A DNA stretch of 64,000 nucleotides from Sycon ciliatum (GCF_964019385.1 NC_088649.1:10270025-10334024), one strand, 5' to 3'. Shown: positions 9,558 through 31,376, counted from the stretch's first letter. A program made the numbers and translations. Notes: generated from the letters alone by a model not told the origin.

Positions 9558-10757
9558 AAAGCCATCAACACCTTTGCCATTCCAGTCATCCTCTACTCTC
9601 TGTGCATCGTTGAGTGGACAAAGGCAGAGATAGAGGAACTCGACCGACAGACCCGCCAAGCACTGTTTAAAGCACATGCCCGCCACCCCAAGGACTCTGC
9701 CGCCAGGGTCCACCTGCCTCGTGACATGGGTGGTCGAGGAATTCTATCATTCCGGGATCTCCTGGATAGAACCCGTGTCCGGGTGGCGCGGTACCTACAA
9801 GCCCACCCAAACGTGCCACTGTTGGCTGCTGTTAAGCGCCATCACGACAATGATGTGGCACCGTCAAAATCAGTTACACGTCAAGCCTCCAGACTTCTGG
9901 GTGAACTTGACCTACCCGACTTGGAGACTGCCACAAAAGTAATTGTCAAGAAGGCCGTTGCTCTCCGGTGCCTGGCCGTTATCCAAGGTAAGCCTCTCCA
10001 TGGCCAGTTCTGGAGACGAGCTTCTGATGCTGGCTTGGACCTGGGCTTGAGCTTTCGCTGGCTGAAATCGCCAACGATCAGGCCTGCAACAGAGGGACTC
10101 TTGCTGGCTGTACAGGATCAGGCCATTGCGACCAGGCACTATCAGGTCACGGTCATTGGACGGGGAGACGTTGTGGACATTTGTCGAGTTTGCGGCACTC
10201 GCGGAGAAACAGTTGATCACATTGTGGCCTGTTGCCCAGCTCTAGCCAAAACACTGTATATCGAACAGCATGACACGCTCGTCAAGTTGGTGCATTGGGC
10301 ACTATGCAAGCGGCATGGTCTGGGTCAGCCGGGAAGCAACCCGCTGAAGCATCATCTTGTGCCTGTCACGGAAAATCCTGACATGAAGCTCCTGTGGGAG
10401 TTCAATATCCCAACGGATACGCAAGTGCGCCACAACCGCCCAGACCTGGTGTTGCGGTCCAGCACACAGGTGCTGCTGATGGATGTCAGTGTTCCACTGG
10501 ACCAGAATGTGCCCACAAAAATCGCCGAAAAAATAACAAAGTACGCTCCCCTTTGCCAAGAGCTGCGGCGCATCTGGCATGTGGATGATGTCCGCGTTGT
10601 GCCCCTGGTTGTTGGGGCGCTTGGTGGACTGACTGGTGTGTCCCTGTCACACTTTGTGTTGGCATTGGCAGGCACTCTGCGCATTGAAAGGGCTCAGCAA
10701 TGTGCTATCCTGGGCACGCTGAACATCATCAAGTCGGTTCTTGGCATTCGGCATTAG
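9546..10757 (+). pseudogene. second RLE LINE, 5'-truncated C-terminal part
   Basis: Open from about 9546, where real homology begins with KAINTFAIPVILYS at 9558 (end of the RT/thumb region). It then carries the zinc knuckle CRVC...DH....C, the endonuclease block RPDLVLRSS...LLMDVSVP and VVPLVVGALGG before the stop. It aligns along its length with the C-terminal half of 5393-9217 but is clearly divergent, so it is another subfamily and not a tandem duplicate. RT fingers and the YMDD palm are missing. The frame is intact to its stop. Confidence 0.85.
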
Positions 10758-11251
10758 GCTCCTCATGTTACGGGTAGAGCTAGTCTGTATAAACCTCCAA
10801 TACCGCATTTGCTTTGACATCCATGAATGTGCAGTATGACGGTTCTCACAGCCTGATTTTTCTCTTGCCATTTGAGTATGTCCGGCATTCATCTCTTCCT
10901 CTATTTCTACAGGTCTATTCCTGTACTGGTAGTCCATTTTTGTGATTACTCTTTTTGTATTCGAATATGTCCTGTCCTCCTCCATCTTTTTGTATTCGAA
11001 TATGTCCTGGCATCCTCCATCGTACTGCTTATTTCTGTCCGTCTCTCGGTTTCTGCGTCGGCTTTCAATATTTTTGCTTTGGTTTTTACAATCCTTTTTG
11101 CTTCGGTCTTCATTGCGTTGGCCATTTATCTATTTTTTTTCTCTCATTACCCTTGGTCTCTTTTGGCCCGGTGATGGGGTTCTTACCTCATGTCATGACA
11201 ACGTGAGTGAAATAAAGCCAACATAATAATAATAATAATAATAATAATAAT
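9558..11251 (+). mobile_element. 5'-truncated R4/Dong-like LINE with 3' UTR and (TAA)n tail
   Basis: Starts abruptly after the AATAATAAA end of the upstream LINE and runs through a ~470-bp 3' UTR ending GAAATAAAGCCAACA plus about nine TAA units (11224-11251). The UTR contains a short internal duplication (TTTTTGTATTCGAATATGTC twice, about 10951-11007). Confidence 0.8.
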
Positions 11252-11256
11252 ATATA

Positions 11257-11530
11257 ACTGGTTTGAGGGAAAGAGACAAACGGGAAAAGTCTGAAGAAAA
11301 ATTTGACTGTCACCACCAGGACTCGAACCAGGGACCCTCGCTTGTAGCCAGCGATGCTCTAACCACTGAGCTATGGTGTAGTCGTCATCCCAGCAGAGGC
11401 CGTTCAACATTTTCTTCAGACTTCGTAACTCACACTTCCTGTGAATCCACACAGGCGGGTGGGACGCAGCCCTCACTGTAACCCACACACTTCACGTACA
11501 AACTAGCACGTGGGAAGCCCCAAGTCATAA
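11257..11530 (-). mobile_element. tRNA-derived SINE, copy 1
   Basis: On the minus strand a tRNA-like head (11311-11379) has an A box (TAGCTCAGTGG) and a B box (GGTTCGAGTCC). It is followed by the body (TCTGAAGAAAA..., CCCGTTTGTCTC) and a TAA tail towards 11251. The anticodon loop lacks the usual U33 and the acceptor stem is poor, so this is a pol III promoter relic and not a working tRNA. This copy has extra head sequence up to about 11530. Confidence 0.85.
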
Positions 11531-11537
11531 AATATAA

Positions 11538-11708
11538 AACTGGTTTGAGGGAAAGAGACAAACGGGAAAAGTCTGAAGAAAAATTTGACTGTCACCACCA
11601 GGACTCGAACCAGGGACCCTCGCTTGTAGCCAGCGATGCTCTAACCACTGAGCTATGGTGTAGTCGTCATCCCAGCAGAGGCCGTTCAACATTTTCTTCA
11701 GACTTCAT
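11538..11708 (-). mobile_element. tRNA-derived SINE, copy 2
   Basis: Nearly identical to copy 1 across 11257-11420 (A box, B box and body). It ends at a further TAA tract (11709-11727). Confidence 0.85.
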
Positions 11709-11728
11709 AACAATAATAATAATAATCA

Positions 11729-12028
11729 GTGGCTCAGTGGTTAGAGCATTGCTCATAACAAGCAGGGTCCCAGGTTCGAGTCCTGGTGGGTCTGGCGTTT
11801 TTTTCTCTTTTCAGGCAGTTCACTTCCCCGACTGATCCTTTGAATATGAAGTTCTCCCAATCTTTTCCAAATTTAATCACTTTCTTTCACCTCTGGTAGT
11901 TTCTAGAAACTGACCGTGGTTGGTCCCCTGGGGGAGGGAAAAAGACCCAAGTGCCATCAGTATGTGTGGCACGTGTTGTGAGCTGCCTTTGGAGTGAAAA
12001 ACTTGTCAGCGCCTTCTAGGTTCAGCCT
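11729..12028 (+). mobile_element. tRNA-derived SINE of a second type, copy A
   Basis: The head GTGGCTCAGTGGTTAGAGC (A box) and GGTTCGAGTCC (B box) is followed by a body with CAGTTCACTTCCCCGACTG and GTGGCACGTGTTGTGAGCTG. Its body leads directly into another tRNA-like head at 12029, giving a dimeric layout. A diverged copy of the same layout is at 52.6 kb. Confidence 0.8.
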
Positions 12029-12177
12029 GGTCCCATAGCTCAGTGGTTAGAGCATTGCTCATGACAAGCAGGGTCCCAGGTTCGAGTCCTGGTGGGTCGT
12101 TTTTTTTCTCTTTTCAGGCAGTTCACTTCCCCGACTGATCCTTTGAATATGAAGTTCTCCCAATCCTTTCCAAATAA
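12029..12177 (+). mobile_element. tRNA-derived SINE of the second type, copy B (short)
   Basis: Head GGTCCCATAGCTCAGTGG with a B box GGTTCGAGTCC, then the first ~80 bp of the same body as copy A. It ends in AATAATAATAA. Confidence 0.8.
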
Positions 12178-12191
12178 TAATAAAAATAATA

Positions 12192-12774
12192 GTGAGGTTT
12201 TGCATTCCGAATTTCGGTTCGGCGTTCTTCGGTCATTTGTCGAACATCAAAATGCCGAATTTTCGCACCAACGTTTGTTTTGCAAGTCGAAAATGATGTG
12301 CTTTCATTTCGTGAGCCCTAGCATCAGCAACGTCCTGTCCCATGCTCCTATTCTTGCTGATTCCAACGAACTTTGATCGCCCTAAGAGCCGAGGGCCAAA
12401 CCTTGCTCCTCAGTCGCCTCAGAAAAACCAACTCCATGGCCAAGTCAAATTTTATGAGTATCGCCATAGTCTTTTCAGCCACACAGATGACGGTGAGGAC
12501 ACTCCAGGCGAAAGAGAGTAGACAAGCAGTGGAGGAGCAATCAGAGGTAGCTGATGACGCTGATGTCGCCAAAGACGCCTGGGAAGTGATGCCGAGATAA
12601 GAAACCTCTTTGAATAAATCACGCGCTAGCGCTCTTCTACAGAAAATTCATCTGAAAAATATTTTCGGCAAAGTGAGCTTTTTCCGAACAAACATGCCGA
12701 ATCTTCGCGTGCATTTTCGACCTCGCTCCCGCGTGCCGAATCTTTTTGCCGAATTTCGGAATGCAAAACCTCGA
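12192..12774. mobile_element. TIR element (583 bp) in a TA target
   Basis: Inverted ends GAGGTTTTGCATTCCGAATT (left) and its complement (right), with TA on both sides (12190-12191 and 12775-12776). Further inward the arms keep partial inverted similarity (GCCGAAT...TTCGCG). A 75-codon ORF at 12373-12600 shows no recognisable domain. It is probably a non-autonomous Tc1/mariner-like element. Confidence 0.75.
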
Positions 12775-12788
12775 TAAATAATAATAAT

Positions 12789-12861
12789 GGTTCGAGTCCT
12801 GGTGGTGGCAGTCAATTTTTTCTTCAGACTTTTCCCGTTTGTCTCTTTCCCTCAAAACCAG
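12789..12861 (+). repeat. 3' fragment of the tRNA-SINE of copies 1 and 2
   Basis: It keeps the B box (GGTTCGAGTCC), the body and the CCCTCAAAACCAG end, again followed by TAA units. Confidence 0.75.
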
Positions 12862-12876
12862 TTAATAATAATAATA

Positions 12877-13388
12877 GTTACAATTCGCATGTCACTCATG
12901 GAAGGATCCATGGGCTTAACGCATCTGTGACGTCATTGCTTTGACTACAGTATTTTCCCTTTTCCATTCCCTCAACTACTGAATACTTTGACTGTTGCCT
13001 CAGAATTTCTGTCTCATGTCTGGTCACCATATACAGCCCATTCTCTCATTGTCTGCTTATTGTCACAGATGGCAGCTCAACAGCACAAGCTTGGGCCGAC
13101 ATTAGTAGTAAGCCTCATTATTATAATGCAATGGAAAAATGCAACTTAGAGTCTGTTTCAAATTTGGACTTTGACGAACTTTTACATCAATACATTGCAG
13201 CACCCCACCACTCTGCACTGAACAGCCACATTCTTGTCATTGCGCGACTTTACTATAATAAGTATTGATGCTGCTCTGGGGCCAATAGCTACATTCCCAA
13301 CCAAGAATATCCTTTCCGCCGCACTGGCGCCAGCACCGATGAGCATATTTTGTGATTCGTTTACTGGTGTTGGTTTCATCTATATGTA
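12877..13388. other. no gene recognised
   Basis: Unique-looking non-coding DNA between the TAA-rich cluster and a TIR element. Confidence 0.4.
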
Positions 13389-13693
13389 ACGTAAAGTACC
13401 GCCAGAGCGTCCCGTCTCGCGAGAGCGCCCCACTTTGATTTTACAGCCAGGGAAAAGAATATCGTATGGCAGAATGCAACGAAGTTAGTTTGTACGGGGT
13501 GAGAACCATTTTTGTAAGGTCACACTTATCAGGTTTTTGTGTGGAGCTCGTGTCCGCTCGAAGGTACAGATTGTCTGCACAACGTGCAATATGTGTACAA
13601 AGTTCGTGTTGTACGACCTACAGGTAGGAGACCGCCTCCACAATACGACCACGAAAGGACGAGATGGTGGGACGCTCTGGCGGTACTTTACGG
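13389..13693. mobile_element. MITE with TA target duplication
   Basis: The ends carry CGTAAAGTACCGCCAGAGCG in inverted orientation with TA flanks (13387-13388 and 13694-13695). It is 305 bp with no coding domain. Confidence 0.75.
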
Positions 13694-13695
13694 TA

Positions 13696-14845
13696 CATGT
13701 AGCTCGACGTTACAGATCCGGCGCTTGGGCCATTCCCTTCCGCCAAACGAATATCTGTGTGTGTACCATACGCTGTGCTTCACAGCCTCGTACTACTTTG
13801 TGTAGAGGGTTTGCTCTTTCGGTAGTTTCCAGTTTGCCTTTCGGTGTCTGCTGGAGCTTTGTTAAGATTCAAACACGTACCAGTACCAATTTGATTTCAA
13901 CTAGTTCCAATACCACCATTGGTGAGTGATGCAGCCACTGGGCTGTGGTCTGTGTCTCAATTTGAAGTTGTGACGTGCTGAACTCCACTTGTGCCATGTA
14001 ATGCTACACAAGAGTACGCCATAGGTCTGGTATGGGGGACTCCGGTATGTTTCTCATTGAGCAGGTTAGAGGTGTAACATACTGCTGTTGTCGAGTCGCA
14101 CCCTCTTTGAGTTGGATAACTTTCGCTGTGAGCTGGTCAATTGTTGTCTTCATGTATGTCATTTCTTGATCCTTATTCGGTTCTCTCAGAAGCCACTTCG
14201 GCAGTTAGAGTGGAAAGTGTAGTGGACAGATTATTTATTATACTTTTGAGAGCATCCATGCCTGGACAGCCATGGAGTGGCAAATGTGTTCTATTTCCGA
14301 AGTTCCAACAAGGTCCGGGCGGGGTAATGAGCTCTCATTTCTCGATTGACAGTTTGCTGCGCCAGCTTGTGGAGTGCTAAATGCAAGAGCAGCGTCAGGT
14401 CCATGTTCTGGTTTAGGGCCATCTTCAAACTGTTAGATACTGATTGGGCCAAAACTACAGGGAACAAAAAGTCTTACAGTCCATTTCAAAAATATAGAAG
14501 CATGGTATTTTTGAAATATTTCAAATTTGCCTGGAGCTTTTCGAGAATTTCTTTCGAATATTGCTCAGGTCCTTCCCCCAATTACTCTCTTATAGATTTT
14601 TAAGCGATCGGATATCAAACACGCAATTTCGAATTTTTTATGCACAAAGTGATCACAGATTTTATGTGGTATAGATGCTGGCCTAATGGTTGTTTCAAAT
14701 CACGCGTCTATATTTTTGAAACGCACTGCAGAGGCGGAGCTTCGAGAGTGAGGGGCCAGATGCTCCTGAGTGCTAAAAATGGAATCAATTGTATAGTTTT
14801 TTCTCCTTGAGAAAAGCAGGGTGAGTGAATGGTGACTGAAAAAAT
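13696..14845. other. no gene recognised upstream of the Roc-COR gene
   Basis: No LRR, ankyrin or other domain that would supply the missing N-terminus of the Roc-COR protein was seen on the plus strand. It may still hold short or untranslated 5' exons. Confidence 0.35.
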
Positions 14846-15141
14846 TAATTTATAGAAAAGAAAAAGGACCAAGGAACTACAAGTAACGCTATAATGTCTA
14901 CTAACACCACCAGTTACTAAACAATCAGCTCATGCTATAACATTGCACGACACTGAAAGACGGTACTGACGTTCTACAACTAACTGGCTAACAGCTCTAG
15001 CACATCTTGGATGCACATTCCAACTGCCTTCCAACTTGGACGGTTCTAAGTTATAGAAATAACATAAGGAGGGAAGGTATTAGTGGACATTATAGCGTTA
15101 CTTGCAGTTCCTTGGTCCTTTTTCTTTTCTATAAATTAATC
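14846..15141. repeat. palindromic repeat unit related to 1441-1690
   Basis: The ends ATTAATTTATAGAAAAG and its complement enclose inverted blocks (GGACCAAGGAACTACAAGTA against its complement at 15100-15120). The same blocks occur once at 1441-1690. Confidence 0.7.
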
Positions 15142-15531
15142 CTTGGCTCTCCATCCGAAAAATTTAATACTAATCCTTTTTGTGAAAAAGGAGAAGGACA
15201 AAATGTTCCGACTTAATTGAATTGTCTCACCATCCGAGTTGAATTCTTTTTGTTTTGAGAAAAAGAAAACAATGGATAACCCCCGAACACTGGGAAACCG
15301 TTGGCTTTTATAGTGTGCTATTTTCCTTGGTTGACGGGATATGTCCATGGCCATGGGATCCTCATAATCTAACGCTCTTTGAAGCATGGAGGAGCAATAA
15401 ATTCCATACTCAAGTTATTCGCTAGCAATTATAGACAACCGCTGGTGGGAAGCACATGCCAACCGTATGCTTTCATTTGTGTATCTGTGTTATTGCATGG
15501 GTATGTGGATGCGTCGTATCCTGTGTTTCAG

Positions 15532-26404
<10,873 letters not shown>

Positions 26405-26460
26405 AGGTGAATGTTTGTTACTTGTAGTGCAGGTACACACATCCATACAAACTCATCCCG

Positions 26461-26596
26461 TGCTGGTGCTGGTGGTGGTGGTGCTGGTGGTGGTGGTGGT
26501 GGTGGTGGTGGTGGTGGTGGTGGTGGTGGTGGTGGTGGTGGTGGTGGTGGTGGTGGTGGTGGTGGTGGTGGTGGTGGTGGTGGTGGTGGTGGTGGT
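26461..26596 (+). repeat. (TGG)n microsatellite just downstream of the stop
   Basis: About 40 TGG units starting about 60 bp after the Roc-COR stop, probably in its 3' UTR or flank. G-rich on the coding strand. Confidence 0.95.
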
Positions 26597-26597
26597 T

Positions 26598-27660
26598 AAA
26601 ATTCGAAACCCAGGCGCGATGCGTTTTACTATCACATCACATGTCATGCATCAAGGCATGCACAAAAGATGATCAAGCATACACAATCCCATGGATTGTA
26701 GTATTAGCATTCATTTTTTTACTACCACAGACACCACTGACTTATTGTCAAGTTACAGATTACCCTTTCTTAGGTGATCAAGTAAACTGCTAACAACTGT
26801 TGCAAAGAATGCCTGCCTGGCGACATTCAGGTGGAAGAGAGTTCCATCTGTCTGCAGCCATGTAGGGGAAAACATAGAAACCACATGTACATGTTCCTAC
26901 ACGAGTACGAGGGCAGTACCGCGAAATCCATCCCGTGCCGCGATAGCGGCAAGGGCTGGATGAACAGCGGTGCTGGCCGAGTATGAGTGACTGGAACGTG
27001 TTTCCCGTGTGCACCCAAGCCAAGGAGCATGCATGCAAGCGCACACCATACAAACATGTACTTGTAAAGCACATGACTCGCTCTTTCCGTTGTTCTTGTA
27101 TTTACGAAACACGCGCCAAGTTCGTGAGCCAATGAATGCAGTGGATTCCGTTCCTGCGCGTCGTCAAGTGACGACGGGCAGTGGAATCCGTTCCTGCCCG
27201 TCATCACTGGACGACGGGCAGTGGATCCAGCTCCATCACCTTTGAGCAGGCAGGACCACGCTTTCCAGCCCACACTGTTTGATCCATCATTGGTCGACTA
27301 CAATCACCTTACATACGGGAATGTGAAATTACCTTAGGTAAACAAATAAGGAGCGGACAGCCTGGCCTCTAGTCAAAGCTGTAGTGATATCTACTGCTGT
27401 ATCTATTACATGCCTAACAGCATGGCCAATGTAAACAAAGAACACCACCTACTGAGAGATACATATGAAGCAGTTGTCTGATGATTGCTTTAGCATGCAA
27501 ATTTAATCCAATACACCACACCACCACATTGCGCGTTTGGCCGATAGCGACGAACCGGCCATTATGGAATCCAATACACCACGAAAATTTAAGTCACAAC
27601 AAATTTTACTTGGATCCTCTCTCTTCCACATATGAAGCAGTACAAAGGTACACATTATTG
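26598..27660. other. no gene recognised; small repeats
   Basis: Contains a ~46-bp duplication (CAGTGGATTCCGTTCCTG and CAGTGGAATCCGTTCCTG, 27140-27230). It also holds a block (26890-27000: CCTACACGAGTACGAG and AGGGCTGGATGAACAGC) shared with 44.66-44.74 kb. Confidence 0.5.
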
Positions 27661-27668
27661 CATGTATG

Positions 27669-27671
<3 letters not shown>

Positions 27672-27752
<81 letters not shown>

Positions 27753-27785
27753 CACACACACACACATACACACATACACACATAT
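27672..27785 (+). repeat. (CA)n microsatellite
   Basis: About 110 bp of CA. It forms the tail of the adjacent minus-strand repeat. Confidence 0.95.
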
Positions 27786-27794
27786 GCACACACT

Positions 27795-28075
27795 TGTACT
27801 TGTACTTGTACTTGTTGCTCACTGCCAAAACTGGTCACGTGGGTCTCCCCGGGAGAGGGGAGAGAGACTCAAAAGGAATCTTGGAAAGATGACTCAATTG
27901 GCCATTGAACCACCCAGGGCCGACACCCCCTGAAATCCCCAAACTAGGGTGGACTTGAAATGTCCCCACTTATGGGCTCACCACACCTCAGTAAGTGGGT
28001 GAGGACAAGTTGCAGAAAAAGGATTGACGGCATCAGGGTATCCGTCCCGGGAACTTGATTTAAGAGACCGCATTT
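27795..28075 (-). repeat. GT-tailed dispersed repeat, copy 1
   Basis: Reverse-complement match to 48050-48330. Shared landmarks (minus-strand sense) are ATCCCGGGACGGAT, GTCCTCACCCACTTA, GAGTCATCTTTCCAAGATTC and GGTGAGCAAGTACAAGTG, leading into (GT)n. A partial third copy is at 50960-51095. No tRNA-like head was found. Confidence 0.75.
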
Positions 28076-28700
28076 CATCAAGCAGCACGGTAGTGCTATT
28101 CATCAAGGGCCTTGAATTCGACTGTGATTTTTCACGATTGTAGCCCTTTCTGAAAGTGGAGCCATGTCCCTTTGGCGGCTCCTGACCATTTTCAATGTGT
28201 CTACCTTGCTATGGCTCAGGCCTATTTAGCTTAGGCACCTTGACACACCAGCGGGATAGTTACAACATATGTATAATTATTGTGAAACTGAACTTCACTC
28301 TTTGATACTCATTTGTTTGCTTCTGACACAGGCACGCACCTTTTCGTCAATTCCGGCTCTAGTCGCAAGACCGTGTTTACGCCTCAAAGTGGTTACAGCA
28401 CTTGCGCAAGTGATACACAATGTCAATACATTTCTTTGTTTTTTTGTTTTTTTTGCCTCGCCACACATCCTGAATGTTTTGTATAGCAAATTGTCCTTCT
28501 CCCGAAGCCAGTGTCATGATTTTCCTGTCACATGTGACTGCCATTTCGTTACAAATGACTGGCAGTTTCCTGCTCAAGTGCTGCTCTTTTATCATTTGCA
28601 CGGTCGCAACATGAGCGCAATGATGAATGTTCTCCGTGGTACCTGGTACTAAAGCTGCCGCACTCGTTTCTCTTAACACACATCGCATCCCTGGTGTGTG
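28076..28700. other. no gene recognised
   Basis: Non-coding DNA between two GT-type microsatellites. Confidence 0.4.
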
Positions 28701-28704
28701 TAAA

Positions 28705-28722
28705 ATGTGTGTGAGTGTGTGT

Positions 28723-28807
<85 letters not shown>

Positions 28808-28830
28808 TGTGTGTGTGAATGCATCTGTGT
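28705..28830 (+). repeat. (GT)n microsatellite
   Basis: About 120 bp of GT with GTGAGT interruptions. Confidence 0.95.
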
Positions 28831-29240
28831 GAATGTGTGTTTGTGTGTTTGTGTTGGAGTTTTTGTGTATATATGCAATGGTGTGCCAATCCATACGGTG
28901 AAGTCAAGCAATGTAGATCTGCTTTAAGCTCTTCTGGTCTGATGTGTGTGTTCCAGTATTGTACGCTTTTCCAATGCTCATGGCTATCCTTGTGTATGCT
29001 CGTGCATACTTTTTATATGATTGTGTATGCTTGCTAGTTCTCTGCTGCTTCTTGCGCTACATGACCTTGCCCCGTCTTTGCTTCGCCTAGTCATGTCGTT
29101 GACGAGTTTTTTAGAAGCATTGCAATCTTTGCCAACTCAAAGTCCTTCATGTTTATCATGGTTTTTTTTGCCGCCTGCTGCCTTTTGTAAATTTGCTCAT
29201 TTCACCAGCAAAGTCCTGCTTACTGTTAGTTGGTTCTTCC
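28831..29240. other. no gene recognised
   Basis: T-rich non-coding stretch. No domain in any frame. Confidence 0.4.
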
Positions 29241-29244
29241 TCCT

Positions 29245-29440
29245 CCTACCCCCCCCCCCCCCCTCCTCCCCTCCTCCCCCCCCTCCTCCCCTCCTCCCCC
29301 CCCCCCCCCTCCTCCCCCCTCCTCCCCCCTCCCCACCCCCTCCTCCCCCCTCCCCCACCCCCTCCTCCCCTCCTCCCTCCCCCCTCCTCCCCCACCCCCC
29401 CCCTCCTCCCCTCCTCCCTCCCCCCTCCTCCCCCCTCCGC
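29245..29440 (+). repeat. polypyrimidine C/T tract
   Basis: About 195 bp of CCTCC and C-run sequence, almost free of purines on this strand. Proline-rich and glycine-rich frames here are artefacts. Confidence 0.95.
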
Positions 29441-30052
29441 TAGATTTGCTGCCATGGTTACAGAGCTGACGGCGCATTTGCTGTGCAAGGAGGCACTGTT
29501 TGTGAGTTTTGCACTTTGTTGGCGCTAGTCTGGGTCAGTTTACTCAGCTCTTCGTTCTTTCCGTATTTCATCACTTCTCTTTTGAAGAGTGGTTTCCAAG
29601 ATCCTGGTACTTACCAGGTCTCTGATGCAACTTACTCGGTTGATGTTGGAGGCCATGCATGCAGACTTTATGTGTTCTTGAAGGCCGGCTGTAGTGGTTA
29701 GCAGCGGTTCCCGCATGGGTTCCATGCCAACGCGTAGTTGCCGAGGCTACTACGGACGCTTGTAAGTATTCACAAACTCAATTTGCTACATTGCAGTTTG
29801 TGAATACTTATAGTGATCCCAGTAATTAGTAGTATTCTTTTATTGATAGTGGAGAAAGCAAAACAGGCACATGCCTAATAACAATGGACCCACTGTGTAG
29901 GGTGGAGGAGGGGGGGGGGGGGGGGGGGGAGACATGGCTAATGGTAAATAGTGGCGGCGAAATAGAGCAGTTCCAGCACAGCTACAGAAACATGGGCGTA
30001 AAGCTAAAAGCAGGCAAGAATGTGTTGCCAAGCGCTTGACTTGATTCATCCT
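29441..30052. other. no gene recognised
   Basis: Non-coding, including a short direct/inverted TTGTGAATACTTA motif (29762-29812) and a G-run at 29908-29930. Confidence 0.4.
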
Positions 30053-30303
30053 TACATTTACTGTAGTAGTAGCCATGGTAACAGACATTACATTACATTT
30101 ACTGTACATGCAGTAGTAACCATGGTAACAGACATTACATTACATTTACTGTACATGCAGTAGTAACCATGGTAACAGACATTACATTACATTTACCGTA
30201 CATGTAGTAGTAACCATGGTAACAGACATTACATTACATTTACTGTACATGTAATAGCAAGAGTACATGATTGTACTCTTGGTAGTAGTAACAGACATTA
30301 CAT
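30053..30303 (+). repeat. 47-bp tandem array with RFX X-box-like motifs
   Basis: The unit (GTAACCATGGTAACAGACAT, then TACATTACATTTACTGTACA and so on) repeats at exact 47-bp spacing: motif starts 30069, 30116, 30163 and 30210, plus a diverged fifth unit. GTAACC-AT-GGTAAC fits the RFX X-box consensus GTNRCC(N0-3)RGYAAC. The array directly precedes the LINE ORF1 frame. Confidence 0.8.
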
Positions 30304-31376
30304 TACATTTACTCAAACAGTCAACCAGGGTATCGACTCCGAGATCTGGACCAGAACCTTGATCTTGCCCTGATCGGGTACCAGGAACTTATCGCCATCG
30401 CTGAACGCAAGTCCCTGGACTCCCCTTCGAGCCTCGCCCGACCAGAGCTGGTGCAGGCACTGCGGAAGCACGGCGTTGGAGGGAAGCCCGTCACTGACAC
30501 CGGTACGTCGTGGATTAATGACTCTAAGCTAGATAGCCTTGCTTACACTATCCAGGCCTTGGCGGGGGAGATTGCCTCCATGAGGGAGGACAGGGATAGC
30601 ATAATTTTGTCCTTGAAGCTGGAAATTTCGGAGCTGAAGGGGGAAGTGCAACAGCTTCACCAGCAGCAGCACAATGGTTCATCCAAGCCCGTACACTGCG
30701 ACACTCCAGACATGCAATCCCGTTGTACTCGTACAGTGAGTACGAATAGCACGCAGCCAGAAGAGGATGCACGCACTCTACACAGCAGGTCAACTAGCAC
30801 TAGCAGGGCCACCGTACCTAACACCAACCACATGGAACGCAGGAACATACCCGTACACACTGGTAGAAATGCAACAACTGGGGGCACACTTACACTTGCG
30901 CCGGTGGTGCACCAGTACAGCCCACATGTACTCAGGGTGCTGCTGGGAGCACAGAAGGCGATCCCCATCAGAACAACTGGCAAGAACAGCGGCGAAGGAG
31001 CAATAAATCAGCGGCCCACAGCGATCCCATTGCCCGGGCAACAAAATCCAAAGTTGTGTCTGTCTACAGAAAAATGGCCACAGAAAACCCCAACCCCAAC
31101 ACACTCACTGGCACACATCTTCCCAAGCGATGTGCCTTCTTTGTCGGGAATGTTAGCCCTGGAAGTAAGGCACAGTCCATTGTCACCTGGTGCGCTGATA
31201 GGGGCGTTGATGTATACGCATGCACAATTGCCGAAACCCAATACTTTGGTACCTGCTATGCACGCGTTTCTGTCGCGGAAGAGTTTGAGCAAACGCTGCT
31301 TGACAAGGAATTCTGGCCCGACACCATTGTGCACACCGTCCGCAAATGGCGCTATGCCGACTCCGCTAGCAAGTGA
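30304..31376 (+). pseudogene. LINE ORF1 (coiled-coil plus RRM-like), frameshifted
   Basis: The open frame without ATG starts in YSNSQPGYRLRDLDQNLDLA, with a heptad-like region KLEISELKGEVQQLHQQQ around 30610-30665. The conserved C-terminal part (CAFFVGNVSPGSKAQSIVTW ... VHTVRKW, 31125-31350) lies in another frame, so at least one frameshift occurs between about 30.85 and 31.05 kb. ORF1 proteins bind LINE RNA. The stop TGA at 31374-31376 overlaps the ORF2 ATG. Confidence 0.75.

Noticed and set aside
11311-11379. tRNA gene
   Set aside because: A and B boxes are good, but the anticodon loop lacks U33, the acceptor stem is imperfect, and the same unit recurs with SINE body and TAA tail. It is a SINE head.
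13537-13929. Cys-rich ORF upstream of the Roc-COR gene as a possible 5' exon
   Set aside because: It begins inside a MITE (13389-13693), is open by chance in two frames and shows no domain.
29020-29480. Proline-rich (plus) and glycine-rich (minus) reading frames
   Set aside because: Translation of the C/T tract in all frames; no flanking domain or splice context.
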